Shown: positions 33,169-43,235 of the stretch, one piece after another
Position numbering within the stretch: the first letter of the stretch is position 1
Layout: the number at the start of each line of letters is the position of its first letter
DNA from: Candidatus Dormiibacterota bacterium
GTDB taxonomy: Bacteria; Chloroflexota; Dormibacteria; Aeolococcales; Aeolococcaceae
Direction of reading: 5' to 3'
Assembly: GCA_003153125.1 (NCBI GenBank)
Contig: PLWW01000073.1
Span: 1,477 to 47,697, forward strand
Length of the DNA stretch: 46,221 bases
Translations under genes and position numbers: made by a program
Notes under the pieces: generated by a model
Seen by the model: only the letters and a program-made list of their open reading frames with translations
Told to the model about the DNA's origin: nothing
The model's database searches: none

Positions 33169-33972
33169 ATGAGCGCCCAGCACCCCACCGAGCGGTGGCG
33201 GCTGGCGATCGTGGGTGCCGTTGCCGGCGTGCTCGCCGGATTGCTGGGCATCGGCGGCGGCATCGTGCTGGTTCCGGGCCTGGCGTGGGCCACGGGGATT
33301 GACCGGCATACTGCCACGGGCACCTCGCTTCTCGCCATCGTTCCCATCGCCGTGGTCGGCTCGACCACTTATGCGCTGGCGCCGGGCGGGAAGTTCGACG
33401 CCCCCGCCGCTGCCCTGCTGGTTGCCGGAAGCTTGGCGGGAGCGCTGATCGGCGCCTGGCTGAGCGCGAAGTTCACCGACCGCGGGTTGCGCCTCACGTT
33501 TGCCGTCGTGTCGGGTCTCCTCGGCGCCCGGCTGATCGTGCCATTCGGCCTCGGAGCCGGCTCCAAGGCGCTACCCCTGACGCTGGGGGCGGTGATCACC
33601 CTGGTGCTGCTGGGCTTCTTCGGTGGAGTGCTCTCCGGGCTACTGGGCATCGGGGGCAGCGGGGTGCTCGTGGCGGTGATGGTGATCACGCTGGGTGCCG
33701 ACCAGGCACTGGCCCAGGGAATCGCGCTCACGTCGATCATTCCGACCGCCTTGGTGGGGGCAGCCGCATACGGCCGACGCGGTCAGGTGGCGGTGCGCCC
33801 GGGCATCACCGCCGGGCTCGTCGGTGCTGTCGTTGCCGTGCCTGCGTCGGCGGTTGCGCTGGCGCTGCCGTCAACCGCGCTGCGCGCTGCCTTCGGTGCC
33901 TTTCTGCTGCTTATGGCGGCGCGCACGCTGGTTCGTCAACGGCGCACGCGCCGGGCCGTCGTGCCCGCCTGA
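33169..33972 (+). CDS. TauE/SafE family sulfite/organosulfonate exporter-like membrane protein
   Basis: A 267-residue membrane protein with about eight hydrophobic segments. The family's internal duplication is clear: GLLGIGGG near residues 24-31 and GLLGIGGSG near 157-165, each at the start of a repeat. TauE/SafE proteins export sulfite, sulfoacetate or other anions and often serve C1-C3 sulfonate breakdown. Here no sulfonate gene is present, so the substrate is open; an organic anion is possible. It stands alone, after a degenerate region, and converges with the dehydrogenase at 34029. Confidence 0.83.
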   Translation: MSAQHPTERWRLAIVGAVAGVLAGLLGIGGGIVLVPGLAWATGIDRHTATGTSLLAIVPIAVVGSTTYALAPGGKFDAPAAALLVAGSLAGALIGAWLSAKFTDRGLRLTFAVVSGLLGARLIVPFGLGAGSKALPLTLGAVITLVLLGFFGGVLSGLLGIGGSGVLVAVMVITLGADQALAQGIALTSIIPTALVGAAAYGRRGQVAVRPGITAGLVGAVVAVPASAVALALPSTALRAAFGAFLLLMAARTLVRQRRTRRAVVPA

Positions 33973-33989
33973 CGTCAACCGTCAATGTT

Positions 33990-34008
33990 CGGAGGCACCA
34001 CGACTCCG
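33990..34008. terminator. possible bidirectional hairpin CGGAG-N9-CTCCG
   Basis: A 5-bp perfect stem with a 9-base loop sits in the 56-base convergent spacer between the exporter gene and the dehydrogenase gene, where a two-way terminator would be expected. The stem is short and no T-run follows. Confidence 0.3.
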
Positions 34009-34028
34009 GAGATTCGGCGCATGAGGCC

Positions 34029-35024
34029 TCAGCACTCCGTGCGCGGCGATGCGGCGGCGTCGTCCCAGCTGGGGCGATCTGGCATGACGGCGACCGGGGA
34101 GCTGAGCCCGTCGCCCCCGTCGAGCCGTTCCGGCTCCAACTCGATCCCGGAGTTTCGCCCCTGTTCGATGAGCAGCGACGCCAAATCCTCGTCGCCATGG
34201 CCACGACCGATGGCGGCCTGCACCTGATGGTGGGTCGCCGCGGCAATCGGCACTGGCACCTCCAGTCTGCGTGCCGCCGCAAGTCCGAGGTCGAAGTCCT
34301 TGCGCAGCAACTCAGTGGTGAAGGTCGGGGTCATGTCGAGGGTGACAAACGCTGGTGTCTTGTACCCGCTGAACATCGAGCCCATCACGGAGCCGTTGAG
34401 AAACGTCATGAGCGTGCGGCGCGGGACGCCACCCTTCTCGGCGAGCACCACCACCTCGGCGAGGGACTGCGTCACCACGCCAAGCAGGATGTTATGGGCA
34501 AGCTTCACGAGCCGCGCCACGTCATCCATGCCAACGTAGGTCACCGAGCGGCCAATGATGTTGAGCAACGGCAGTGCCGTGGCGAAAGCCTCGCGCGAAC
34601 CTGACACGGCCACGGACAGCTCGCCGGACTGGACCGCCTTGACACTGCCGCTCACCGGGGCAGCGAGGAATGCGGTGCCTCGCTCGCCAGCCGCAAGTCG
34701 GATCCGCGCCGAGGTCTCCGATGACACGGTGCTCGAGTCCACGACGATCTTCGGCGCCGCCTCCTGGCGGAGCAGGCCAGCCTCGCCGAGCATCACCTCG
34801 AGCAGGTCGGCGTCGGCTGCGACGATGCTGAACACAATGTCCCGGTCGGCTAGTTCGGCGACGTTATCGACCACCTCGGCGCCCCTGCCGACCAGGTCCT
34901 CGGCCTTGGCGCGGGTGCGGTTCCACACCCGGACGCGCTGCTCGGCGTCGAGGAGACGCCGCACCATGGCATGGCCCATGCGCCCGGTTCCGATCCAGCC
35001 GAGAGTGGGCGTGTGGAGGCTCAT
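34029..35024 (-). CDS. NAD(P)-dependent 3-hydroxyisobutyrate-dehydrogenase-family protein
   Basis: A 331-residue beta-hydroxyacid dehydrogenase. The Rossmann motif is GWIGTGRMGHAM (9-20), the substrate loop is APVSGSVKAVQSGELSV, and the catalytic lysine is Lys174 in LVKLAHNILLG. ATG at 35024 has AGGAG 8 bases ahead. The end after about residue 295 is a hydrophilic tail of some 35 residues not usual for the family (typical length 290-300). Substrates in the family include 3-hydroxyisobutyrate, tartronate semialdehyde and other short oxo or hydroxy acids. It is monocistronic by position, with a 264-base leader region holding a strong palindrome. Confidence 0.87.
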   Translation of the reverse strand: MSLHTPTLGWIGTGRMGHAMVRRLLDAEQRVRVWNRTRAKAEDLVGRGAEVVDNVAELADRDIVFSIVAADADLLEVMLGEAGLLRQEAAPKIVVDSSTVSSETSARIRLAAGERGTAFLAAPVSGSVKAVQSGELSVAVSGSREAFATALPLLNIIGRSVTYVGMDDVARLVKLAHNILLGVVTQSLAEVVVLAEKGGVPRRTLMTFLNGSVMGSMFSGYKTPAFVTLDMTPTFTTELLRKDFDLGLAAARRLEVPVPIAAATHHQVQAAIGRGHGDEDLASLLIEQGRNSGIELEPERLDGGDGLSSPVAVMPDRPSWDDAAASPRTEC

Positions 35025-35241
35025 TGAGATAACTCCTGTGAGTGCCGGGGCACGGCTTGGCGATGTTGCGTGGCAAGGTCCTGCGGAGAGGAGGATGGCG
35101 GTGGTCACACCGGGCACAAGCCGTCCATCGCTGCTCACTCTAGGGGCTCAGGTCGGTGACCGCGGCGGGGTTCGGTTGTGCCCGCAGGAGTACCGACCAC
35201 CCGGCGCGCAGGGTCTGGATCTTGCACGCCACGGGCCGTCT

Positions 35242-35259
35242 CTTTGACCGCGGTCAAAG
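35242..35259. promoter_or_regulatory. 18-bp perfect palindrome CTTTGACCGCGGTCAAAG (FNR/Crp-like box)
   Basis: All 18 bases are symmetrical, and the core TTGAC-N4-GTCAA has the layout of the FNR-family consensus TTGAT-N4-ATCAA. It lies 30 bases after the nitrobindin stop and 218 bases before the dehydrogenase start at 35024. A Crp/Fnr protein is encoded about 1.2 kb away. Binding by that protein is inferred only. Confidence 0.5.
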
Positions 35260-35288
35260 TCTCGTAGCAACCCCGGCGCGTCAGAGGC

Positions 35289-35777
35289 TCATTCCGCCGC
35301 GAGGTCCGCGCGTCTCAACGTTCCAGCCAGGTGATCGGTGAGCGGCTCGCCATTCATGCCAAGGAGCAGCCGATACTTGAGCACGTCGTCCTCCACCCAG
35401 ATGTGTCGGTTCACGTCGGTGATCCGTTTGGCTGTCGGCGTCACTCCCACGAGCACCGCCTCGAGCTCAAGAGCCCATCCCTCGATCCGCCCCTGATGGA
35501 TCTCGGCAACTCCGGTCGGCTGGACGAGCAGCAGTTCGACACGCGACCCGGCGACCGGGCGAAGATAACCGACCTCGCTGTGCACGGGCCGACCGTCGTC
35601 TTCCGCCCATGTTCGCTGGGCGTAGCGGAGGAATGGCTTGCCCGCGTGGTCGATGACTACCTCCTCGCGATATCTGAACGGCGTCTCCGCAGTCCACAGA
35701 CCCCGCCCTGTACCCTCCCACCGTCCCAAGAGAAAGGCCAGTGCCGCGCAGTCGGGATGCAAGGTTGGGTTCTCCAT
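35289..35777 (-). CDS. nitrobindin-like heme-binding beta-barrel protein
   Basis: A 162-residue protein of the THAP4/nitrobindin family (formerly DUF1794). Signatures are LGRWEGTGRG (17-26), FRYREEVVIDHAGKPFLRY, RTWAEDDGRPVHSEVGYLRP, QPTGVAEIHQG and the C-terminal DHLAGTLRR, where His149 is the expected proximal heme ligand. Nitrobindins bind ferric heme and can isomerise peroxynitrite or bind NO. ATG at 35777 matches the normal N terminus. An in-frame ATG at 35969 would add 64 residues that look unrelated, and part of that extension (HGTRLHAMV) belongs to a repeated sequence. A nearby Crp/Fnr gene fits an NO or redox theme, by inference. Confidence 0.85.
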   Translation of the reverse strand: MENPTLHPDCAALAFLLGRWEGTGRGLWTAETPFRYREEVVIDHAGKPFLRYAQRTWAEDDGRPVHSEVGYLRPVAGSRVELLLVQPTGVAEIHQGRIEGWALELEAVLVGVTPTAKRITDVNRHIWVEDDVLKYRLLLGMNGEPLTDHLAGTLRRADLAAE

Positions 35778-35851
35778 CGCGGCAGTGTCGCGCACCAAAG
35801 GGCCTCCAGGCGCACGCCCTGCACGGCGCCGGCGAGCGCTCCGAAGGGCAT

Positions 35852-35890
35852 CACCCTCGGTCACCATGGCGTGCAACCTTGTTCCATGAG
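35852..35890 (+). repeat. 39-bp direct repeat, copy 1 (about 82% identical to 37510-37548)
   Basis: Thirty-two of 39 bases match the copy at 37510-37548, same orientation, on the other side of the Crp/Fnr gene. On the minus strand both copies read in one frame as similar peptides: HGTRLHAMVTEG here and HGTKVYAVVGDG there. The conservative changes suggest pieces of two related genes and not a mobile-element end. Confidence 0.55.
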
Positions 35891-35965
35891 CGACCAAACA
35901 CACGAGGGGGCCGAACTTCCCACCGAGCGCCTCTGCGGGGTTCATCCACTCGTCGGCACGATTGA

Positions 35966-36112
35966 TCATCGCCTCCCGGCGCCGGCTGCCGGAGCCGCCT
36001 GGGCGAAGACACCAACGGTCCTCGAGTCAGGGTCGGCGAGCGTGACCTCGAACAGCCGCACCAGCCGGCGCCGGTTCGCCCATGGGCCCCAATGGCTGAA
36101 CGTTGGGGACAT
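35966..36112 (-). other. small coding-like stretch in a degenerate region
   Basis: The 637 bases from 35778 to 36414 hold no recognised gene. Within them, 48 codons from ATG 36112 look protein-like (HWGPWANRRRLVRLFEVT, then LADPDSRTVGVFAQAA) and end in an ATGA overlap with the ATG at 35969. Just upstream on the same strand another frame reads RPSVERFVLDEPATVYWLRL (about 36130-36190). The two may be one frameshifted gene. I do not recognise the family. No promoter or intact start can be defended. Confidence 0.25.
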
Positions 36113-36414
36113 CTGGCCCTAGCCGCAACCAGTAGACGGTGGCAGGCTCGTCGAGGACGAAGCGCTCGACCGAGGGCCGGGACAGCTTCCGCCGCCGGCA
36201 ACACGGGGCAAGGATGACGTCTACATGAGCGCAGCGATCTTTGGAGAAGCGAGACCGCAGACGCGGCAAGCAACGCGGCCGAGCCGACTCCGTGGCATGC
36301 GCTGTCGGGCGGTGGTCACCGTGCTCAACCTGCACCGCGCCCACAAAGGGCGCCTGCGCAGCGCTGGCCTTGCTGAACCGCAAGCGGAGCGCAGCACAGC
36401 TCGGGGAAGCCAGG

Positions 36415-37164
36415 ATGGACCGCGGTAGGGGCGTCATCGGAGGGGCGAACCAGCTTCTCGATGCCCTCCCAGCCGATGAATACCAGCGCCTGCTGCCTCG
36501 GCTCCGCGCGGTCTTCGTCGAGATCAAGACTGTGCTCTTCGAGGCGGGAGCGCCGATCGCCCAGGTCGACTTCCCGCGCAACTGCGTGGTGTCGCTGGTC
36601 ACGCCGCTCCACGACGGCGCCGTCGTGGAGGTGGCCACGGTGGGGAACGAGGGTATCGTCGGGGTGCCGCTGCTGCGCGGCGGCGCACTGACCTTCCGAG
36701 CCGTCTGCTCGGTGGCGGGATGGTGCGATCGCATGGATGCGCCGACCTTCCTCAGCGAGGTCGAGCGCAACGGCCCTTTCAGCGACCTCGTGACCGACTA
36801 CCTGCAGGCCCTCTTCGGCCAGATTTCGCAGGCGGCGGCGTGCAACCGGCTCCATTCCAACGAGGAGCGGCTCAGCCGCTGGCTGCTGATGAGCCAGGAC
36901 CGCGTCCGCACCGACGAGTTCGCGATCACCCACGAGCACCTTGCCCACATGCTCGGCTCGCGGCGGGCCACCGTGAGTCGGTCCGCAGGAATCCTCCAGG
37001 CGGCGAGGCTGATCACGTACCACCGGGGACGGGTCACCATCGTGGACCGGGCCGCCCTCGAAGCCACCGCGTGCGAGTGCTACGGCAGGATCGAGAGGGA
37101 ACTGGACGGGGTCGTGCAACGGGCGGTTCGGCGCTCGCCGGCAGGGACTGGGCCGACGACCTGA
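36415..37164 (+). CDS. Crp/Fnr-family transcriptional regulator
   Basis: A 249-residue regulator. Residues about 20-140 form the cyclic-nucleotide-binding-like sensor barrel (FEAGAPIAQVDFPRNCVVSL, then VVEVATVGNEGIVGVPLLRG), a central helix follows, and the C-terminal winged HTH contains ITHEHLAHMLGSRRATVSR (171-189). There is no FNR-type N-terminal cysteine cluster, and the phosphate-binding RxS of true cAMP receptors is not evident, so the signal is unknown. This wording (NEGIVG, LGxRRATVS) is common in Crp-like regulators of soil bacteria. ATG at 36415 is chosen at the family's start; upstream in-frame codons are unrelated. It may act on the FNR-like palindrome at 35242. Confidence 0.85.
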   Translation: MDRGRGVIGGANQLLDALPADEYQRLLPRLRAVFVEIKTVLFEAGAPIAQVDFPRNCVVSLVTPLHDGAVVEVATVGNEGIVGVPLLRGGALTFRAVCSVAGWCDRMDAPTFLSEVERNGPFSDLVTDYLQALFGQISQAAACNRLHSNEERLSRWLLMSQDRVRTDEFAITHEHLAHMLGSRRATVSRSAGILQAARLITYHRGRVTIVDRAALEATACECYGRIERELDGVVQRAVRRSPAGTGPTT

Positions 37165-37660
37165 GTGAGTGCAGTCGCCGACAGGCTGACGTACGCCACG
37201 TTTACCTTAGCTTGGCAAGCAGCGCCGTCAATGAGGGCGTCGCGGCAACCAGTACCATCGCGCCCGGGGGGCGTGCGGACGTTGTCGGAGATCCCCTCCA
37301 ACTCCTAGATGACGCCCGCCCCCTTTTGCTCCGGCTACTGCGCGAGTGGGGTCTTCGACCTTCAGCAGCTCCTCCAGCCCATTCCCGTGTCGGCCAGCGT
37401 CCGCACGCCGCGGCGCCACACGTGACGCGCGGGCAGCCCTAGGAAGAATCCCGGCGTGCCCAACTTCAGGACGCAAGGCCCGACCGACCTGGCCCGATCC
37501 GGCGATAACACCGTCGCCCACCACGGCGTACACCTTTGTTCCATGAGGCGGCCGCGGCCGGACCTTAGCTTAGGCAGCAATCGCGGGTGGCGGTCTCTGA
37601 AAGATCAGGACGATCGGCCCTGTTGCGCCCCAACGGCAATCGTCGATCCTTTCACTAGCC
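37165..37660. other. gene-poor spacer before the rotary ATPase operon
   Basis: No intact gene is seen in these 496 bases. On the minus strand around 37360-37550 there are coding-like pieces in shifting frames (HGTKVYAVVGDGVIAGSGQV and VLKLGTPGFFLGLPARHVW) that look like a decayed gene. CCTTAGCTTGGCAAGCAG at 37206 and CCTTAGCTTAGGCAGCA at 37563 are near-duplicates. The promoter of the ATPase operon must lie in the 3' part, but no clear -35/-10 pair stands out. Confidence 0.4.
37510..37548 (+). repeat. 39-bp direct repeat, copy 2 (see 35852-35890)
   Basis: Second copy of the 39-base sequence, about 82% identical and in the same orientation. Its minus-strand reading is HGTKVYAVVGDG followed by VIAGSGQVGRALRPEV. 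It lies 113 bases before the first ATPase gene. Confidence 0.55.
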
Positions 37661-38098
37661 ATGGCCAGCATGCTCCAACGGTTCCGCCGCTTGTCGCCAC
37701 CAGGTGCCGCCATGGCCGGAGTCGCGCCTCCGGTCGATCCCGGGGCAGCACGTGCATCCGAACTGGCCCCGGTGTTTGCCACGTTGGACGCGCTCCAGCA
37801 CGAGGTGGACGCGATCCTCGAGGCTGCGCGTGTCGAGGCTGATCGGATCCGCTCGCAAGCCGCCGACGACGCCGAAACCAGGATCGCGCATGCTATGGAG
37901 CGGTCGCTCGCGGTGAAGGCGCGGGCATCGCAACAACGACTCGAACGATCGGCGTCTGAGCGAGAGCAACTCCTCGCCCGCGGCCGAACACAGGCCGCGG
38001 CGATCAGAGAGAGCGGCGACCTCAGAGCGGCAGCCGTCGCGAATGCCGTGCTGCAGCAGCTCCGGTCGCTGGCGAAAGCGGGGGAGCTCGATCGATGA
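37661..38098 (+). CDS. V/A-type ATPase peripheral-stalk subunit H/G-like protein
   Basis: A 145-residue, Ala/Arg/Glu-rich protein predicted to be a long helix. After about 30 flexible residues it reads LDALQHEVDAILEAARVEAD, then repeated heptad-like EA, RI and RA patterns to the end. This matches the coiled-coil stalk subunit (H or G) at the head of many A/V-ATPase operons, which pairs with subunit E to hold the catalytic head. There is no good Shine-Dalgarno before ATG 37661; ATG 37670 (MLQRFRRL) is an alternative. Its stop overlaps the subunit C start (ATGA). The family call depends mainly on position and composition. Confidence 0.7.
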   Translation: MASMLQRFRRLSPPGAAMAGVAPPVDPGAARASELAPVFATLDALQHEVDAILEAARVEADRIRSQAADDAETRIAHAMERSLAVKARASQQRLERSASEREQLLARGRTQAAAIRESGDLRAAAVANAVLQQLRSLAKAGELDR

Positions 38099-38938
38099 GC
38101 GCTGGATGGATCGCGGGGGATGTTCGCGCGCGCGGCCTCGCGGCAACCGAGGCGATCGACGTCGCGTCTAGTGTGGCGAAGACGCCGGGACTCGAGCCGG
38201 CTGTCGCGGTTCTCGGTCAGACCAGATGGATCCGCGACACTGACTCCGCGACGAGTGTCGACGCTGCCGAACGGGCAGTCTTTGAGACGCTCATCTGGCA
38301 GCTGCGGGTTCTGGCGGGCTGGCTCCCGTCCGAGGGTGTCGAGGTGGTCCGGAGCTGTGTGGCCTGGTTCGAAATCAGGAATATCGAGGATCGGCTGGCA
38401 TACTTCGCAGGTTCGCCTGCTGCGATCCCATTTGAGCTCGGGCGTCTTGGGCTCATCTCGAAGAGCCTGGGCGCCGCGGGCAGCGCGGAGGATATCCGGC
38501 GCCTCATAGGAGCATCGGCATGGGGCGATCCCGGAGGCGAGGATGCGTATGCCATCCGTATGTGGCTCCGCCACAGGTGGCACCGGCGGGCGCGAGACGC
38601 CTCTCCGGAGCTTAGGATCTGGGCGGATGCGGCCGCGTGGCTCTTTGCACTCCGCGAGCGTTTGGCTGGGCGCGCGGGAGCCGACCTGATAGCTTCGAAG
38701 CCACCGTCATTGCCCTCGTCGTGGCGGTGGGTGACCGCTGCCACGTGGTCCCCCGGCGACATGTGGCGCGCCGAGGAACGCTGGTGGGCACAGGTGCGAC
38801 AGGAGGGGCTGCAGTTGCTCCACGAGCCGGTCGGTGGTCGCGGGCCCGCCCTGGGTGCGGTCACCACACTCGCCGTATCAGCCCGCCGGATTGCCACCGC
38901 CCTCGAGATCGCCGCGGGCGTCGGGGGAGGGGAACTCG

Positions 38939-38952
<14 letters not shown>
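38095..38952 (+). CDS. V/A-type ATPase subunit C (AC39-like)
   Basis: A 285-residue, mostly helical soluble protein in the position of subunit C/d, the socket linking the central stalk to the membrane ring. VRSCVAWFEIRNIEDRLAYF and PFELGRLGLIS resemble the AC39 family, and the size (about 280-350) fits at the low end. Divergence is high, so the call leans on the operon: it is flanked by the stalk subunit and subunit I with overlapping codons (ATGA at 38095; 14 bases shared with subunit I). In the Thermus operon subunit C lies after E, so its place near the front here differs. Confidence 0.78.
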
Positions 38953-40965
<2,013 letters not shown>

Positions 40966-40969
<4 letters not shown>

Positions 40970-41499
40970 CTCAGCTCGAGCCCATAGGACGGAGTCTGGT
41001 CAGCATGGCGTCGTCCAGTGCCGGTGCGATGGTCGCTCAGGCGCAGGCAGATGCGACGGCGACCCTCGCGGCGGCAGAGCAGGCGGCGGCGAGGATCATC
41101 GACACCGCGCGCGCGGAGGGCAGGCGCGCGGCCGAGTCTCGGGGGTTGAATCAGCTAGTTGTTGCTGAGCGCGCGGCGCGCTCGGCGGTCCTCGAGGCTC
41201 AGGATGCGGTGGAGGCCGAGGCACGAGCACGCGCCCTGGAGGCCGCGATGTCATTTCGTGACGACCCTAACTACAGCAGACTCCTCGACACCCTCGAGGC
41301 CAACGCGCGGCGCCGCCTCGGGGGCTCGGCAACAATCGATCGCGATCCTCCTGAGGTCGGAGGCATCCGCGCTCGGCTCGCGCGCCGAAGCCTCGACTAC
41401 ACGTTGCCAGCGCTGGTGGAGCAGATGCTGCAGACCGCTCTGGTTGAGCGTCAGGGATCGCCGGCCATGGCCGCAATCCCAGCGAAGACAGCGACATGA
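40966..41499 (+). CDS. V/A-type ATPase subunit E
   Basis: A 177-residue peripheral-stalk protein. The N-terminal half is a long Ala/Glu/Arg helix (AQAQADATATLAAAEQAAAR, then further A/E/R repeats) and the C-terminal part from about residue 95 is the globular E domain (FRDDPNYSRLLDTLEANARR). This is the normal layout of subunit E, which binds the catalytic head and pairs with the subunit at 37661. It overlaps F and A by 4 bases each. Confidence 0.82.
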
Positions 41500-43235
41500 G
41501 CAGCTTGTCCTCGGGGCTCTGGACCGGTCGAGTTCGCCGTGTCAACGGACCCGTTGTCGATGTCGTCGGCCTCGAGGGTGTGGCGATGTTCGATGTCGTG
41601 GCCATCGGTGCATCCGGTCTCGCCGGAGAGATTGTCGGTATCAATGAGGATGTCGCCACCGCGCAGGTATACGAGTACGACGGAGGAGTCGCTCCGGGAG
41701 ATCCGGTCGAGAGTCGCGGCGAGGCGCTCTCGATCACGCTCGGGCCAGGGTTGCTCGGAGGCGTCTTCGACGGCGTCCTGCGTCCACTCGAGCCGGACAC
41801 CGTGTGGCTCACACCCGGACGAAATGGAGACTCTGCAGCGGGGATGACCTGGCGCTTCAGCCCTAGCGCCACAATCGGGGCGCAGCTCACGTCGGGTGCG
41901 CTGCTCGGCCGCGTCACCGAAGGCGAGCATTTCGAACACCGAATCCTCGTGCCTCCCGACGTGGCCGGCATCCTCGAATGGTTGGCTCCTGCCGGCGACG
42001 CGACGAGCAGTCAGGCGATCGCGCGCATCGGCGGCGTCGATGTGGCGCTCTCGCATCGCTGGCCGGTCAGACGTCCCCGGCCCGCTCGCTCCCGAGACGG
42101 AGAGGTGCGGCTGTTGCGCACGGGTCAGCGCGTGCTCGACCTCCTGTACCCGATCATCCGCGGCAGCAGTGCCTCGGTGCCCGGGGGGTTTGGCACCGGC
42201 AAAACCCTCCTCCAACAGCAGATCGCGAAGTGGTGCGATGCGGAAGTGATCATCTACGTCGGCTGCGGTGAGCGCGGCAACGAGATGATCGACGTTCTCG
42301 AAGACCTTGCTCGGCTGCGCGACCCGCGAACCGGCGGAGCCCTGCGCGAGCGCACGGTGTGCATCGCCAACACGTCGAACATGCCGGTGATGGCACGCGA
42401 GGCGAGCATCTACACGGGGGTCTCGGTCGCGGAGTACTTCCGCGACATGGGGTACGACGTCGTCGTCATCGCCGACTCGACCTCACGATGGGCCGAGGCG
42501 TTGCGCGAGTTCGCATCACGGACGAATCAGCTCCCTGCGGAGGAGGGATACCCGGCGACGCTCGGTTCGGCGCTCGCCGCGTTCTACGAACGTGCCGGGA
42601 GCTTCACCACCCTGGGTGGCAGCCATGGATCGGTGACGGTCATCGGCGCGGTCTCACCACCGGGCGGAGATCTCACGGAGCCGGTGACGGCCCAAACCCG
42701 ACGGTTCGTCCGCTGCGTCTGGTCGCTCGACCGGGATCTCGCCTATGCCCGCCACTACCCCGCAGTGAGCTGGAACGAGAGCTTCTCGCGCGATGCTGAA
42801 CGTGTCGGCGTCATCCGAGCCCAGAATGGCGACACCGGGTGGGCCGAGCGAAGGTCGTTTGCGTTGGCGTTGCTTGCGGAGTCCGAACGTCTCGAGTCGC
42901 TGGTGGAACTGGTCGGAGCAGCCGCCCTGCCCGATCGTCAGCGAATCACGCTCCGCTCGGCGAAGCTCCTCCGCGAAGCGGTGCTCCAGCAGGACGCCAC
43001 CAGCTCCGAAGACGCCTACTGCGGCGAAGAGAAGCAGGCGGCGCTCCTCGAGATGGTCCTCGCCATTCACCAGCGGCTGCTCAAGCTCGTCGATGCCGGC
43101 GTTGCAGCGGACCGCCTGGAACAACTCGGTCTCGCCCGGGTCTCGTCCGCACGCGAGAGCGGTGGGCCCGAGGACGTCGCCGCCGTCACCGCAGTGCGGG
43201 ACGCGGTGCTCGCCCTCCTGGGGTCGATCACGTGA
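41496..43235 (+). CDS. atpA: V/A-type ATPase catalytic subunit A
   Basis: A 579-residue catalytic subunit. Early barrel: GRVRRVNGPVVDV; bulge domain near 110-190. The P-loop is GGFGTGKT (230-237), where the canonical second residue is Pro (GPFGxGKT). The catalytic Glu259 is in YVGCGERGNEM, followed by NTSNMPVMAREASIYTG, DSTSRWAEALRE and ERAG, all of the V/A type and not of F-type beta. ATP hydrolysis or synthesis occurs at the A/B interface. It overlaps subunits E and B by 4 bases each. The length is the usual one (575-600). Confidence 0.96.
   Translation: MSSLSSGLWTGRVRRVNGPVVDVVGLEGVAMFDVVAIGASGLAGEIVGINEDVATAQVYEYDGGVAPGDPVESRGEALSITLGPGLLGGVFDGVLRPLEPDTVWLTPGRNGDSAAGMTWRFSPSATIGAQLTSGALLGRVTEGEHFEHRILVPPDVAGILEWLAPAGDATSSQAIARIGGVDVALSHRWPVRRPRPARSRDGEVRLLRTGQRVLDLLYPIIRGSSASVPGGFGTGKTLLQQQIAKWCDAEVIIYVGCGERGNEMIDVLEDLARLRDPRTGGALRERTVCIANTSNMPVMAREASIYTGVSVAEYFRDMGYDVVVIADSTSRWAEALREFASRTNQLPAEEGYPATLGSALAAFYERAGSFTTLGGSHGSVTVIGAVSPPGGDLTEPVTAQTRRFVRCVWSLDRDLAYARHYPAVSWNESFSRDAERVGVIRAQNGDTGWAERRSFALALLAESERLESLVELVGAAALPDRQRITLRSAKLLREAVLQQDATSSEDAYCGEEKQAALLEMVLAIHQRLLKLVDAGVAADRLEQLGLARVSSARESGGPEDVAAVTAVRDAVLALLGSIT

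Noticed and set aside
35778..35969. 64-residue N-terminal extension of nitrobindin
   Set aside because: It contains part of a repeated, decayed gene sequence and nitrobindins begin at the MENPTLHPD-like start.
36241..36414. N-terminal extension of the Crp/Fnr protein from ATG 36241
   Set aside because: The extra 58 residues are Arg/Cys-rich with no similarity to the family, which starts naturally at 36415.
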